A stretch of DNA of 64,000 nt from Bin5 sp963662575. Its GTDB lineage: Bacteria > Chloroflexota > Anaerolineae > Caldilineales > Caldilineaceae. The notes beneath the pieces were generated by a model. That model was not told the DNA's origin, ran no database searches, and saw nothing but the letters and a program-made list of their open reading frames with translations. Of this stretch, positions 53,059-61,258 are shown in pieces. Location: positions 4,030,001 through 4,094,000 of the forward strand of contig OY759723.1 of NCBI GenBank assembly GCA_963662575.1, in the 5' to 3' direction. A program made the position numbers and the translations under genes. The stretch's first letter is position 1. Every line of letters begins with the position of its first letter.

Positions 53059-53913
53059 ATGTCGACAGCGTCCGCAGAAGACCGGTTTGCATTTCAGGCC
53101 GAACAGATTATGGCGTCACAACGGCGTGACGCCCGCCGCTTTGCCATGGGCGTGCGCGTTTCGTATGCACTGCTGCTGCTTGCGCTCGTGTATGCGTTCA
53201 GCGGGTCCCACTTTACGGTCGCGGGACTGCAGTTCACGACCATTTCGCTGGACTGGGCCTTCATCCGCAGTCACTGGTTTTTTATCTTCAACGGTGTCTG
53301 GCTGACCATCTTGTTGTCGGCGCTGTCGATTGTTTTGGCAACGGTACTCTCCCTACTGGGCGCGTTGGGGCGATTGTCCAAGTCCCCTCCAGCCTATGCC
53401 CTATCCACTTTTTACATATCGCTCATCAGGGGCACACCTTTGCTCTTGCAGGTCGTCTTTTTCTTCCTCGCTCTGCCGCAATTGGGTATTCGCTTGTCCG
53501 GACTTGCCGCAGGTGTGTTGGCGCTGGGATTAAATTACGGCGCCTACATGACGGAGATCATGCGGGCTGGAATTCAGTCGGTAGATGCTGGCCAGCGGGA
53601 AGCGGCCCAGGCGATGGGAATGACCCCGTTTCAGATCATGCGGCTCATCGTACTGCCGCAGGCACTGCGACTTGTCATCCCACCGATTGGCAATCAGTTT
53701 ATCGCTATGCTGAAGGATACCTCGCTCATCTCGGTTACTGGTTTTGTATGGGAACTGCTGTGGAGGGCGCAGAAGCAAGGCCGGGCAAATTTTCGCAGCC
53801 TCGAAGCTCTGCTGATCGCGGCAGTCTTCTATTGGATCATCACAATCATATTTTCGGCTTTTCAGGCACAGATCGAGCAGCGCTTATCGCGGGGTTACCG
53901 GTCAGCTCTCTAA
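53059..53913 (+). CDS. Amino-acid ABC transporter permease (HisM/GlnP type)
   Basis: 284 aa. The amphipathic N-terminus leads into helices from about residue 30; GVWLTILLSALSIVLATVL and ISLIRGTPLLLQVVFFF are the family start, and the EAA loop is REAAQAMGMTPFQIMRLIVLPQALR. The tail IEQRLSRGYRSAL is typical. The gene is usually followed by an HisP/GlnQ ATPase, but here an isomerase gene follows. Confidence 0.93.
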   Translation: MSTASAEDRFAFQAEQIMASQRRDARRFAMGVRVSYALLLLALVYAFSGSHFTVAGLQFTTISLDWAFIRSHWFFIFNGVWLTILLSALSIVLATVLSLLGALGRLSKSPPAYALSTFYISLIRGTPLLLQVVFFFLALPQLGIRLSGLAAGVLALGLNYGAYMTEIMRAGIQSVDAGQREAAQAMGMTPFQIMRLIVLPQALRLVIPPIGNQFIAMLKDTSLISVTGFVWELLWRAQKQGRANFRSLEALLIAAVFYWIITIIFSAFQAQIEQRLSRGYRSAL

Positions 53914-54039
53914 TAGCATCCTCTGATGCAGGTCTCTCGACTGGGCTCGCTACAAAATGGGGGGAGACATACCGGTTCTACGTGGGTCTGCGCGCAAAAG
54001 TGTTTCTCGATTTCACATAATCTTCGGAAAATGGAACCT

Positions 54040-54828
54040 ATGACACACAAGTTCAGCATCTGTTCCTACAGTTTTCGCCGATCGTTCGAAAGCGGCGCGA
54101 TGGACTATCGCGGCTATGTGGCCTTCAACCAAAGCCACGGCTTTTTCCAACTGGACCCGTGGATGCAACATATAGAGCCGGCCTTGAAAGACAGAAGTTG
54201 GCTGGCCAACGCCAAGAGTATGGCCGAGGACGCGGGCCTCCCCTATGGCTGCATTGCTGTGGACGGTGGCCACATATATGAGGAGACTGCGGTCAAACGC
54301 GCACAGCGGCGTGAAATGGCCTATCGCTGGCTGGACGTTGCTGAATCTCTGGGCGCATCGCAAATGCGGATTGATACCGGCGGGCCGGAGGAGTTGACCG
54401 ACGAGATTTTCGAGATAATTGTGGATGGCTACAACGACCTCGTCCCGAGGGCGAAGGCAGCTGGCGTGGAGATTGTGGTGGAGAACCACTGGGGGCCGAC
54501 CAAGTATCCGGAAAATACTGTGCACCTGCTTGAAGAGGTAGACGGACTCGGGCTGCTGTTCGATACGAACAACTGGGCGGAGGGGACGCAGGAAAGAGCT
54601 TGGGAGATGTGCGCAAGATTCGCTCGTCTCACCCATTTCAAGACGTTTTCTTTTGACAGCCAGGGCATTGATCCGTCGGTCGATCTGCACAAGGCGCTCT
54701 CGGTCCTGCGGGAGAACGGTTATGATGGAGTCTGGGGAATTGAATCAACGCCCGAGGATGGGGACGAGGAAGGCGCGGCGGTCAAGACAAGAGATCTGAT
54801 ACGCCGCGCGCTGGGCGAGCAAGTGTGA
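54040..54828 (+). CDS. Sugar phosphate isomerase/epimerase family TIM-barrel protein
   Basis: 262 aa; ATG 54031 (three codons longer) is possible. The metal-site strands read IVVENHWGP (Glu), GLLFDTNNWAEG (Asp, Asn instead of the usual His), LTHFKTFSFD (His) and GVWGIESTPEDG (Glu). The Asn-for-His change may alter the metal site. It follows the amino-acid permease by 126 bp and its stop overlaps an in-frame GTG of the next gene. With the MocA gene downstream it repeats the arrangement at 10363-13363. Confidence 0.85.
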   Translation: MTHKFSICSYSFRRSFESGAMDYRGYVAFNQSHGFFQLDPWMQHIEPALKDRSWLANAKSMAEDAGLPYGCIAVDGGHIYEETAVKRAQRREMAYRWLDVAESLGASQMRIDTGGPEELTDEIFEIIVDGYNDLVPRAKAAGVEIVVENHWGPTKYPENTVHLLEEVDGLGLLFDTNNWAEGTQERAWEMCARFARLTHFKTFSFDSQGIDPSVDLHKALSVLRENGYDGVWGIESTPEDGDEEGAAVKTRDLIRRALGEQV

Positions 54829-54920
54829 AACGACATTGGACCCCAATCTTCAGCAGTGGCGGCCAATGGCGCGAACTCTTACAATCCAAGAAATTTCACC
54901 TTAGCGAAGAGAATCTGACA

Positions 54921-56027
54921 ATGACAGATGAGAAGACTCGAATCGGCATTATCGGCGTTGGCCAGATAGGAAAGGGCCACGTTCAGACTTATATGAGTAT
55001 GCCGCACGTAGAGATTGCGGCGATTTCCGACATAAACGAGGCCGAGGCCCAGAGGGTGGCTGCAGAAAACGGCATCGCCGACGTTTACACGGATTTCCGG
55101 CAGTTACTGGCACGCGACGACATCGTCGCGGTCGACGTCTGTCTCCACAACAACTTTCACATGGCGGCGACTGTGGCAGGCCTCGAGGCGGGTAAGCATG
55201 TATTCTGCGAGAAGCCGATGGCCGGCGCTTACGTCGATGCCGAAAAGATGCTGGCGAAGGCGAGGGAATGCGGTTTGATGCTCAGCATACAGAACCGCGA
55301 ATACTTCATTAACGAGACGAAAGCGGCCAAATCGTTGATTGACGGCGGCTACCTGGGGAAGTTATATCATGCTCGCTCTACTGGTTACCGCAGACGCGGA
55401 CGGCCCTTCGTGGACGGCTATGGTTCTCCTTTGTTCGTGAACAAGGAGACCGCCAGCGGCGGTGCGCTCTATGACATGGGTGTCTACCATATTTCTACAG
55501 TCCTATACCTGCTGGGCAACCCTGACGTGCTGCGCATCTCCGGCAAGACCTACCAGGAAATTGCGATGGACGCGGCGCGGCGGGAGCGAAGCAACTACAA
55601 TGTAGAGGAGTTGGGGCTGGGCTTTGTGCGGCTGGCTGACAACATCACTCTGGACATAATCGAGGCTTGGGCGATCCATCTGGACGCCTTCGAAGGTTCC
55701 TATGTCGTCGGCGCCGAAGGCGGTGTGCGGCTAGATCCCTTCGGCTACTTCCATAGCGCCGGCGATCTGGACCTGGATTCGTCGGCCGATTTACGGATGT
55801 TCGACTTCCGTCTGCACAACGTTCGCGAGCTGGGAGACATTTACGACGGGACGCAGCAACATTGGATCGCCGCGGTGGAGGGCAGGGTAGAACTGCTGCC
55901 GACCGCGGAGATTGCGCTGAACTGCATGCTCATCTCTGAGGGCATTTACCTGTCCAATCAGTTGGGCAGGGAGGTAAGCGCGGAGGAAGTGCGGGATGCC
56001 TCGGTTTCGACCGCAGTGGCGATTTGA
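54921..56027 (+). CDS. Gfo/Idh/MocA family oxidoreductase
   Basis: 368 aa from ATG 54921; a GTG at 54825 in the same frame would overlap the isomerase stop but adds 32 residues that are not family-like. IGIIGVGQIGKGHVQTY binds NAD(P), CEKPMAGAY is the Glu-Lys-Pro motif, and GGALYDMGVYHIS with Asp-x-x-x-His is the catalytic pair region. Probably oxidises the product or substrate of the isomerase encoded just upstream. Confidence 0.89.
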   Translation: MTDEKTRIGIIGVGQIGKGHVQTYMSMPHVEIAAISDINEAEAQRVAAENGIADVYTDFRQLLARDDIVAVDVCLHNNFHMAATVAGLEAGKHVFCEKPMAGAYVDAEKMLAKARECGLMLSIQNREYFINETKAAKSLIDGGYLGKLYHARSTGYRRRGRPFVDGYGSPLFVNKETASGGALYDMGVYHISTVLYLLGNPDVLRISGKTYQEIAMDAARRERSNYNVEELGLGFVRLADNITLDIIEAWAIHLDAFEGSYVVGAEGGVRLDPFGYFHSAGDLDLDSSADLRMFDFRLHNVRELGDIYDGTQQHWIAAVEGRVELLPTAEIALNCMLISEGIYLSNQLGREVSAEEVRDASVSTAVAI

Positions 56028-56040
56028 ATTTGCATCAGAC

Positions 56041-56110
56041 ATAGAGGTTCATCCACGAAGGACACGAATTGGCACAGAGGACTTTCCTGGTTTAACTCCG
56101 TGCTCTTCGT
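56041..56110. repeat. Imperfect inverted CTTCGTGG motif
   Basis: TCCACGAAGGACACG (about 56052-56066) and CGTGCTCTTCGTGG (56099-56112) form an imperfect hairpin across the 119-bp gap between convergent genes. The arms match the sub-repeat of the 1553-2207 array, so this looks like a relic or minimal form of that repeat. Confidence 0.5.
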
Positions 56111-56146
56111 GGGTGAGGCAGGTCTGCTATTCGTAGATACCGAGAG

Positions 56147-56878
56147 TTACACGGCCTGGCAGCGGATGAGGCGGGCCGGTTCGCGTTGGTCGTTGCGGAC
56201 GGTCTGGGCCTCGCCGGGAGGTATGAACGCACCATCGTGGCGGCCTGCCTGCAGAGTGTCGCCGCCGGCGCTGATGGTAACATTCCCGTCCCAGACAAAC
56301 CAGACAGCTTCCTTGTCTTGGGATGAAGGCGCCTCGACCTGCCCACCTTGCTTCAGTTCAAAGAAGTCGAGCCGCATTTCCGGCGTCCCATTGACAGGGG
56401 AGGCGGGCTGCCACGATTGCGCCACGCCCTGCATTGAGGATTTACCAGTTGCAAGCTGGTCTATGCGGACAGTGGTCTTGTGATTGTCAGGGGGGCGCGG
56501 CGTCGTTCCTGTTTGGGAAGGGTCACGCTCGCCCCGGTAGAGCGCCAGGTCGGGGGGGGCCTGGAAGCTGATAAGGGTCGCTTCTGCGCCACTGGTATTG
56601 ACAGTGCCGTGTACTTCAGGCGACGGCACGTACGCAAACTCTCCTGCCGTGATTGGCGTGTAGGCATCACCCTGCCGCACCGAGACGCCTCCCTCAAGCA
56701 CAATGAAGATGTCGGCGGAAGCTTCGTGAAAGTGCTGAGGGAACTCCTCCCCAGGTTGAAAAATAGAATAGTTCAGCGTGATATCCTGCGCGCCGGTTGA
56801 GGGCCCGACCAAGTTGCGGGAATCGCCTTTACCCATTTGAAAGGTTGCAGCTTTTCTTGCTGATAGCAGAGTTGCCAT
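56147..56878 (-). CDS. Bicupin-like protein
   Basis: 243 aa; ATG 56878 follows AGGAG. The first cupin barrel (about 30-105) keeps HFHEASADIFIVLEGG and PSPEVHG, that is the His-x-His, Glu and late His ligands. The second barrel (about 150-235) reads GGQVEAPSSQDKEAVWFVWDG, in which the ligand positions are lost, so one metal site is expected. Small-molecule oxygenase, isomerase or sensor roles are all possible. It faces the MocA gene convergently and runs in line with the PhyH-like gene upstream. Confidence 0.82.
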   Translation of the reverse strand: MATLLSARKAATFQMGKGDSRNLVGPSTGAQDITLNYSIFQPGEEFPQHFHEASADIFIVLEGGVSVRQGDAYTPITAGEFAYVPSPEVHGTVNTSGAEATLISFQAPPDLALYRGERDPSQTGTTPRPPDNHKTTVRIDQLATGKSSMQGVAQSWQPASPVNGTPEMRLDFFELKQGGQVEAPSSQDKEAVWFVWDGNVTISAGGDTLQAGRHDGAFIPPGEAQTVRNDQREPARLIRCQAV

Positions 56879-57034
56879 GGGTCCATCTCCTGCTGCATTC
56901 ATTTGGAGCGAGGTCGCTCGAGACTATTAAAGGAACCTCTAGACACAGGGGCGCGGCCGCGGCCGCGTTCAAAAGACTTGGCTTGATGCCCGTTGCGCTG
57001 CCTGCTCCATTCAAGGAGTTTCTGCGTGGCTCAA

Positions 57035-57928
57035 TTACACGCCATAGTGCGAACCGTCGCTGAGATTGTTGGCAGCGCGCACCGGTCGAAATAGTGTTTG
57101 GCGAAGCGGCGGCATCGAGGCCACGAGATCGGGATCCGGGTCCCAATCGTGCCATTTGCTGTCGACAGTGTTGTAGCAACTGAAAACCGCAACTCGTGGA
57201 ACTTCGCGGTTGGTCCACGGGCGGGCACTGTGGGTAAGTGATTCGGTAAAGAAGAGCACGGAGCCGGCGGGACAGTTGTAGTCACTCCAGACTGGGGAAT
57301 TCTGGTCATGAATCGAGTCGGGGGCGGGATAGGCGGCTTTGTGGCTTCCGCTGACAACGAGCGTACCGTCGCCATCGCAGACTGGATTCAATTCCCAGAC
57401 GACTCGAGTGAGGCCCGCGTGCGACTTGCCGGGAACGCTGTGATAGAAGTGAGTGTCGCCTGGAAAACGGAAGAAGCCGCTGCCGTTGTGAGGCCCAAAC
57501 TTACCGTCGCCGGCTTCGCGGTAGAAGAGGTGGGACGACTCCATGCGGAATCCGTAACAATTCTGGCGCGAGAGAGGCGGGAATGCGACAAACTCATTCA
57601 TAAAGCCGACGACGACGGGATGATCGATGAGCTTTTGCAGCGGCCCGCCAAGTGTTGAACGCTCATGTTCAGGAATCGAGTCAGGGTCATGTTGGAGGCG
57701 CAGGCCGAAGTCCCGCATGTCGGCAGTTTCGTCCTCTGACAGGACACCGGGGATGAGTAGCCAGCCGCGTGTATCGAAAATGTATTTCTGTTCCTGGGTC
57801 AAGTTTACGACGGGCAGGCCGTCGGCGTTTGCGCTTGGAAACTCCTGGGCGCTCATGTCCAGTTGTTGTCCTAGACTGTGGGCAAAGAGGTATGGCGTGT
57901 TTGTGGCGTGTTGGCTGTTGGCTGACAT
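57035..57928 (-). CDS. Phytanoyl-CoA dioxygenase family protein, divergent
   Basis: 297 aa from ATG 57928 with AAGGA upstream. The overall PhyH pattern is present (GWLLIPGVLSEDETADMRDFG, GDGTLVVSGSHKAAYP, GSVLFFTESLTHSARPW, VAVFSCYN). The first iron motif is unclear: PHNGSG stands where HxD is expected, as in a subgroup with LHGG-type motifs; the late His (SLTHSARPW) and Arg (EVPRVAV) are kept. It could be an oxygenase or a related non-oxidative protein. It pairs with the cupin gene. Confidence 0.83.
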   Translation of the reverse strand: MSANSQHATNTPYLFAHSLGQQLDMSAQEFPSANADGLPVVNLTQEQKYIFDTRGWLLIPGVLSEDETADMRDFGLRLQHDPDSIPEHERSTLGGPLQKLIDHPVVVGFMNEFVAFPPLSRQNCYGFRMESSHLFYREAGDGKFGPHNGSGFFRFPGDTHFYHSVPGKSHAGLTRVVWELNPVCDGDGTLVVSGSHKAAYPAPDSIHDQNSPVWSDYNCPAGSVLFFTESLTHSARPWTNREVPRVAVFSCYNTVDSKWHDWDPDPDLVASMPPLRQTLFRPVRAANNLSDGSHYGV

Positions 57929-58461
57929 GGGAACGTCTGTCCTTTCGTTAATTCGAGTGGCATTCTCATTCTGCAGCTTGCGGCGCGAGCAGTTCAATCA
58001 GAGATGCCTGGAATCATACAACAGATACTGGCTTTGATGAAGTGGGCACATTTTTCGTAGTCTGAACCGGGAATTGTGAAACTTGATGACTGGCTGTGAT
58101 TTGCTTTGGACCGTTGTCTGGATCAGGATACCGTGGGGATAGGGGATTTTCAGGGTGGCAAGTGGCCAGCGCCAAAAGGGAGTACTTCTGTCGCAACCAC
58201 TATGACACAGGGTACCAGCCGCAAACAGGACTGCTGGCTGAAGAACACTTCTCGCTCTAATCAGTGCCAGCCGCATCAGTCCCTATGCACCTCGTTCTTT
58301 CGTGTTCCATATATTGGGACCTACCATGGCACTAAGGGGTTTGGCTGCTGTCGCTGTGGGTGGCCTCTAGTGAGGCACACGTTTCAGAATACTAGGATCT
58401 CGTTACACAATTTCCCCATTTGAAGTGGTAAGGAAGGATTCAAGCGAAAGGAGAGAATATT
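57929..58461. other. Gene-free divergent spacer
   Basis: 533 bp with no supported gene, repeat or hairpin. The promoters for the PhyH-like gene (left) and the reductase gene at 58462 (right) should be here; none could be assigned. Confidence 0.5.
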
Positions 58462-59001
58462 GTGCGGAGGGTACGCTATAATTGCGCGATGAGTCTAGAT
58501 GGGTACATTGCAGATACCGACGACGGTTTTGACTGGATTGTCATTGATCCTGACATGGACTTCGAAGAATTGTCGGCGCAATTCGACACCTACTTGATGG
58601 GGCGTCGGACTTTTGAGGTTGCTGGCGGCCAGGGTCCGCCGACAGCGTCGGGGATCCGAAACTACGTGTTTTCAAGAAGTATGCGCCAAAGCGGGCATAC
58701 GGATATACAGGTTGTTGGCGCGGACTGGCGGGAGGCAGTCCACTCACTGCGGTCGGAGCCGGGCAAGGACATCTGGCTGTTTGGGGGCGGGCGGCTGTTT
58801 GGGAGCTTGTGCAATGAGGGTCTGGTTGACACGGTGGAGGTGGCAGTCTTGCCGATCTTGTTGGGGGGAGGCGTGCCTCTGGTGTCCGGACTGTCGAGGC
58901 AAGTTCATTTGAAGTTTAGGGAGCAAATGGTTTACAAGAAGTCGGGGACTGTAGTACTGGAGTACGACGTAGTTAATATCAGAAACTCCAAGAATTTATA
59001 G
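58462..59001 (+). CDS. Dihydrofolate reductase / RibD C-terminal domain family protein
   Basis: 179 aa, GTG start with AAAGGAGAG upstream. MSLDGYIADTDDG (about 10-22), TYLMGRRTFE and KDIWLFGGGRLFGSL (NADPH loop) are the family blocks; the tail LLGGGVPLVSGL is also typical. These small reductases resemble the RibD reductase domain and DHFR; most have no known substrate. It stands alone. Confidence 0.87.
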   Translation: MRRVRYNCAMSLDGYIADTDDGFDWIVIDPDMDFEELSAQFDTYLMGRRTFEVAGGQGPPTASGIRNYVFSRSMRQSGHTDIQVVGADWREAVHSLRSEPGKDIWLFGGGRLFGSLCNEGLVDTVEVAVLPILLGGGVPLVSGLSRQVHLKFREQMVYKKSGTVVLEYDVVNIRNSKNL

Positions 59002-59077
59002 TCCCACTGGGGTCTGACTCATTCTCTTTCGAGCACCCTTCTATTGATGGTTTTAGTAGAGCGGTGTAAGCGTTGAC

Positions 59078-59431
59078 GTGAATCAGGGACTGAAAATTCC
59101 GATGAAAAAGGAAGACAGGGATGACGCCCGGCCGGGTGTGTTCCTGCTTATCACCGTGCAGTATAGCCGAGGATCGGTTGCAGGAATGGCGGTTATCAGC
59201 GTCAATTGCATTTGGAGCGCGCTCTCCTTTTCGCTTATTCTCATGAACAAGGGTGTCGAGCGCATTCTGCCGCTGGCGATCGCATTGTACAAGCCGGCGC
59301 CGATGACGGTGGAGACGATGCTGGGGCTGCAGAACGCGGCGATAGCACTTGCCAAACTCCCCGTGTTGATCTTGTTCTTCCTTTTTCAAAGACTGATTGC
59401 ATCGGGCATGACACTGGGCGCCTTTAGATAG
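59078..59431 (+). pseudogene. Remnant of a MalG-type sugar ABC permease (C-terminal end only)
   Basis: 117-codon frame. From about codon 40 it reads like the last third of a MalG permease: NCIWSALSFSLILMNKG, RILPLAIALYK, then ALAKLPVLILFFLFQRLIASGMTLGAF, which matches the normal C-terminus. The EAA loop and the first four helices are missing, no upstream frame supplies them, and the first 40 codons are unrelated. It is therefore read as a decayed gene end; a short expressed product is less likely. No partner permease or binding protein is near. Confidence 0.6.
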
Positions 59432-59504
59432 CAGCCATCACCGAGGCGAGGGAAAGGGCTGGCAAGATGCAGACTGGCAGGTACAGGAGAATGGAAAGAC
59501 ACTG

Positions 59505-60815
59505 ATGTTGAACACTGTTAAGAGACCAGTCAAGGAAGTGGTGAAGCGGATTGCCAAGAATGGCCTTCTGACATGGGAGAGGCTGGAATCGGGCGTCAGC
59601 TTCGACTTGACCTCCGGGAGAGTACTGACCGATCCCTATCCTACATACCGGCAGTTGCGTGAGAGAGATCCGATCCACCGAATGCGGTTGATCGACGGGT
59701 GGGCGCTGACCAGGTACGAGGACGTGCAGGCGATGCTGCTTGACCACCGTCGATTTTCCAGCGGGGAGAGCGGTCCGAATTACACGCGCAACGCCAGCAT
59801 GCTGGATCTGGACCCGCCCGACCATACCAGGTTGCGGTCGCTGGTTTCCAAGGCCTTTACGCCCCGTTCGATTGCGGAACTTGGCCCCCGCATACAGCAG
59901 ATTGTAGACGAACTACTGAACGCGGTAGAGGGAAAGACTCGCTTCGATCTGATCGACAGCTTCGCCTTCCCACTGCCGGTTATCGTCATTGCCGAAATGA
60001 TTGGTGTACCAACACAGGACCTGGAACAGTTCAAGGATTGGTCAAATGATATCGTGCTCTCGCTTGAACCGATCCTCACAGAAGAGCAGAGGGTTCGATT
60101 TCGGCAGTCGGAGCAAGAGCTTTACGAGTATTTTGAGGGCATTATCGCGCAGCGACGGCGGACTCCTCAGGACGATCTAGTCAGCGCGTTGCTGGCTGCC
60201 GAAGAAGAGGGTGACAAGCTTTCGCACGAGGAGCTATTGGCTACTTTATTGCTCCTACTGGTGGCGGGCAACGAAACTACCCGCAACATGATCGGTAACG
60301 GGATGCTGGCGTTGCTGCGGAATCCAGAGGAATTATGGCGCCTGAGAAATAATCCTGATCTGCTTGACTCGGCAATTGACGAACTTCTGCGATATGACAG
60401 CCCGGTACAGCTTGATGGGCGCACAGTGGTTGAGGATTTGGAACTGGGCGGCAAGCGTATGCGAGCAGGTCAGCAGGTGGTTGCCGTCATTGGCGCGGCG
60501 AATCGGGACCCTGGCGCGTTCTCGGAGCCCGACAGGCTGGACATTGGCCGCAAGGAGAAGAGCCACATTTCGTTTGGCCGGGGGATTCACTTCTGTTTGG
60601 GCGCGTCATTGGCAATGCTGGAAGGGCGAATTGCATTTGCAAGCCTGCTGGAGCATTTTTCTTCAATTCGGTTGGCGGCAGAACCGCGGCAGAGAAAGCA
60701 GGTCGTGCTGCGAGGCGTTGAAGACTTGCTTGTCGACATTGAGCGCCCGCCTCAAATTGTGGCGGCAGGACCGGATCAGCTTCAGATTCTGGAATCAGCA
60801 ATGCACGATTCTTGA
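59505..60815 (+). CDS. Cytochrome P450
   Basis: 436 aa, soluble bacterial type without membrane anchor. The I-helix motif is AGNETT (254-259), the K-helix ExxR is in DELLRYDSP, and FGRGIHFCLGASLA gives heme ligand Cys364. LDLDPPDHTRLRSLVSKAFTPR is the common helix-C region. It hydroxylates an unknown small molecule using partner ferredoxin; no redox partner gene is nearby. A terminator hairpin follows at 61019. Confidence 0.93.
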   Translation: MLNTVKRPVKEVVKRIAKNGLLTWERLESGVSFDLTSGRVLTDPYPTYRQLRERDPIHRMRLIDGWALTRYEDVQAMLLDHRRFSSGESGPNYTRNASMLDLDPPDHTRLRSLVSKAFTPRSIAELGPRIQQIVDELLNAVEGKTRFDLIDSFAFPLPVIVIAEMIGVPTQDLEQFKDWSNDIVLSLEPILTEEQRVRFRQSEQELYEYFEGIIAQRRRTPQDDLVSALLAAEEEGDKLSHEELLATLLLLLVAGNETTRNMIGNGMLALLRNPEELWRLRNNPDLLDSAIDELLRYDSPVQLDGRTVVEDLELGGKRMRAGQQVVAVIGAANRDPGAFSEPDRLDIGRKEKSHISFGRGIHFCLGASLAMLEGRIAFASLLEHFSSIRLAAEPRQRKQVVLRGVEDLLVDIERPPQIVAAGPDQLQILESAMHDS

Positions 60816-61132
60816 CATTCCAGGTCGGTTAAGTTAGCCTTGCATCTAGTTTGGATACTTTCTTGTTTCACTGCCAAAAAGTCCAATAGCGAGAATGAAG
60901 TTGAAGAGTTTTGGTTTTGCGAGGAGGAGGCCCGCGGGAAGCGGGCGCAAGGTCCCGCAGCAGTATTCCTGAGTGAACGCTGTTGCATTTCGTAGTACTC
61001 TTCGCTCGTTTCCCGTATGCCGCTTCGGATAGTCCGAAGTGGCGTTTTTTGTTATGGGGAGCAGTTCGGCATTGACCCTTTTAGGGTAGTCTGACCTGTG
61101 AATATCTTTCATCATTTTGGAGGAAAGGCGCA
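60816..61132. other. Spacer before the arg genes
   Basis: 317 bp without a long gene. It holds the terminator at 61019-61050 and a small inverted repeat ACCC-TTTT-AGGGT near 61075-61086. The argG promoter must lie between about 61050 and 61115. Confidence 0.5.
61019..61050 (+). terminator. Intrinsic terminator
   Basis: GCCGCTTCGGA (61019-61029) pairs with TCCGAAGTGGC (61033-61043), one G-T pair, with a TAG loop, then G and six T. It is 204 bp past the P450 stop and 83 bp before the leader ORF. It ends P450 transcription or, if the arg promoter is upstream, could be an attenuator. Confidence 0.88.
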
Positions 61133-61258
61133 ATGTTCACATGTATTCAGCAGAAAGAAGTATCGACATTCCGGCGTTTTGAAAAAGCAATGACGTCGGG
61201 AAACGAGGGAGCCGCTCTCACCAGAAAGGAGTGTGTATGGCTGTCAAGGGATCTGTAA
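61133..61258 (+). CDS. Possible 41-aa leader ORF overlapping argG
   Basis: ATG 61133 has a near-ideal ribosome site (GGAGGAAAGG, four to nine bases upstream) and the frame ends TAA at 61256-61258, 22 bp inside argG in another frame. Product MFTCIQQKEVSTFRRFEKAM then TSGNEGAALTRKECVWLSRDL. The argG ribosome site (AAAGGAG) lies within this ORF, so translation of the leader would affect argG initiation. There is no run of Arg codons, so classic arginine attenuation is not indicated. No similarity recognised. Confidence 0.45.
   Translation: MFTCIQQKEVSTFRRFEKAMTSGNEGAALTRKECVWLSRDL

Noticed and set aside
61133..61258. Classic arginine attenuation leader peptide
   Set aside because: The peptide has only scattered Arg residues, and the terminator lies upstream of the ORF, not between it and argG.
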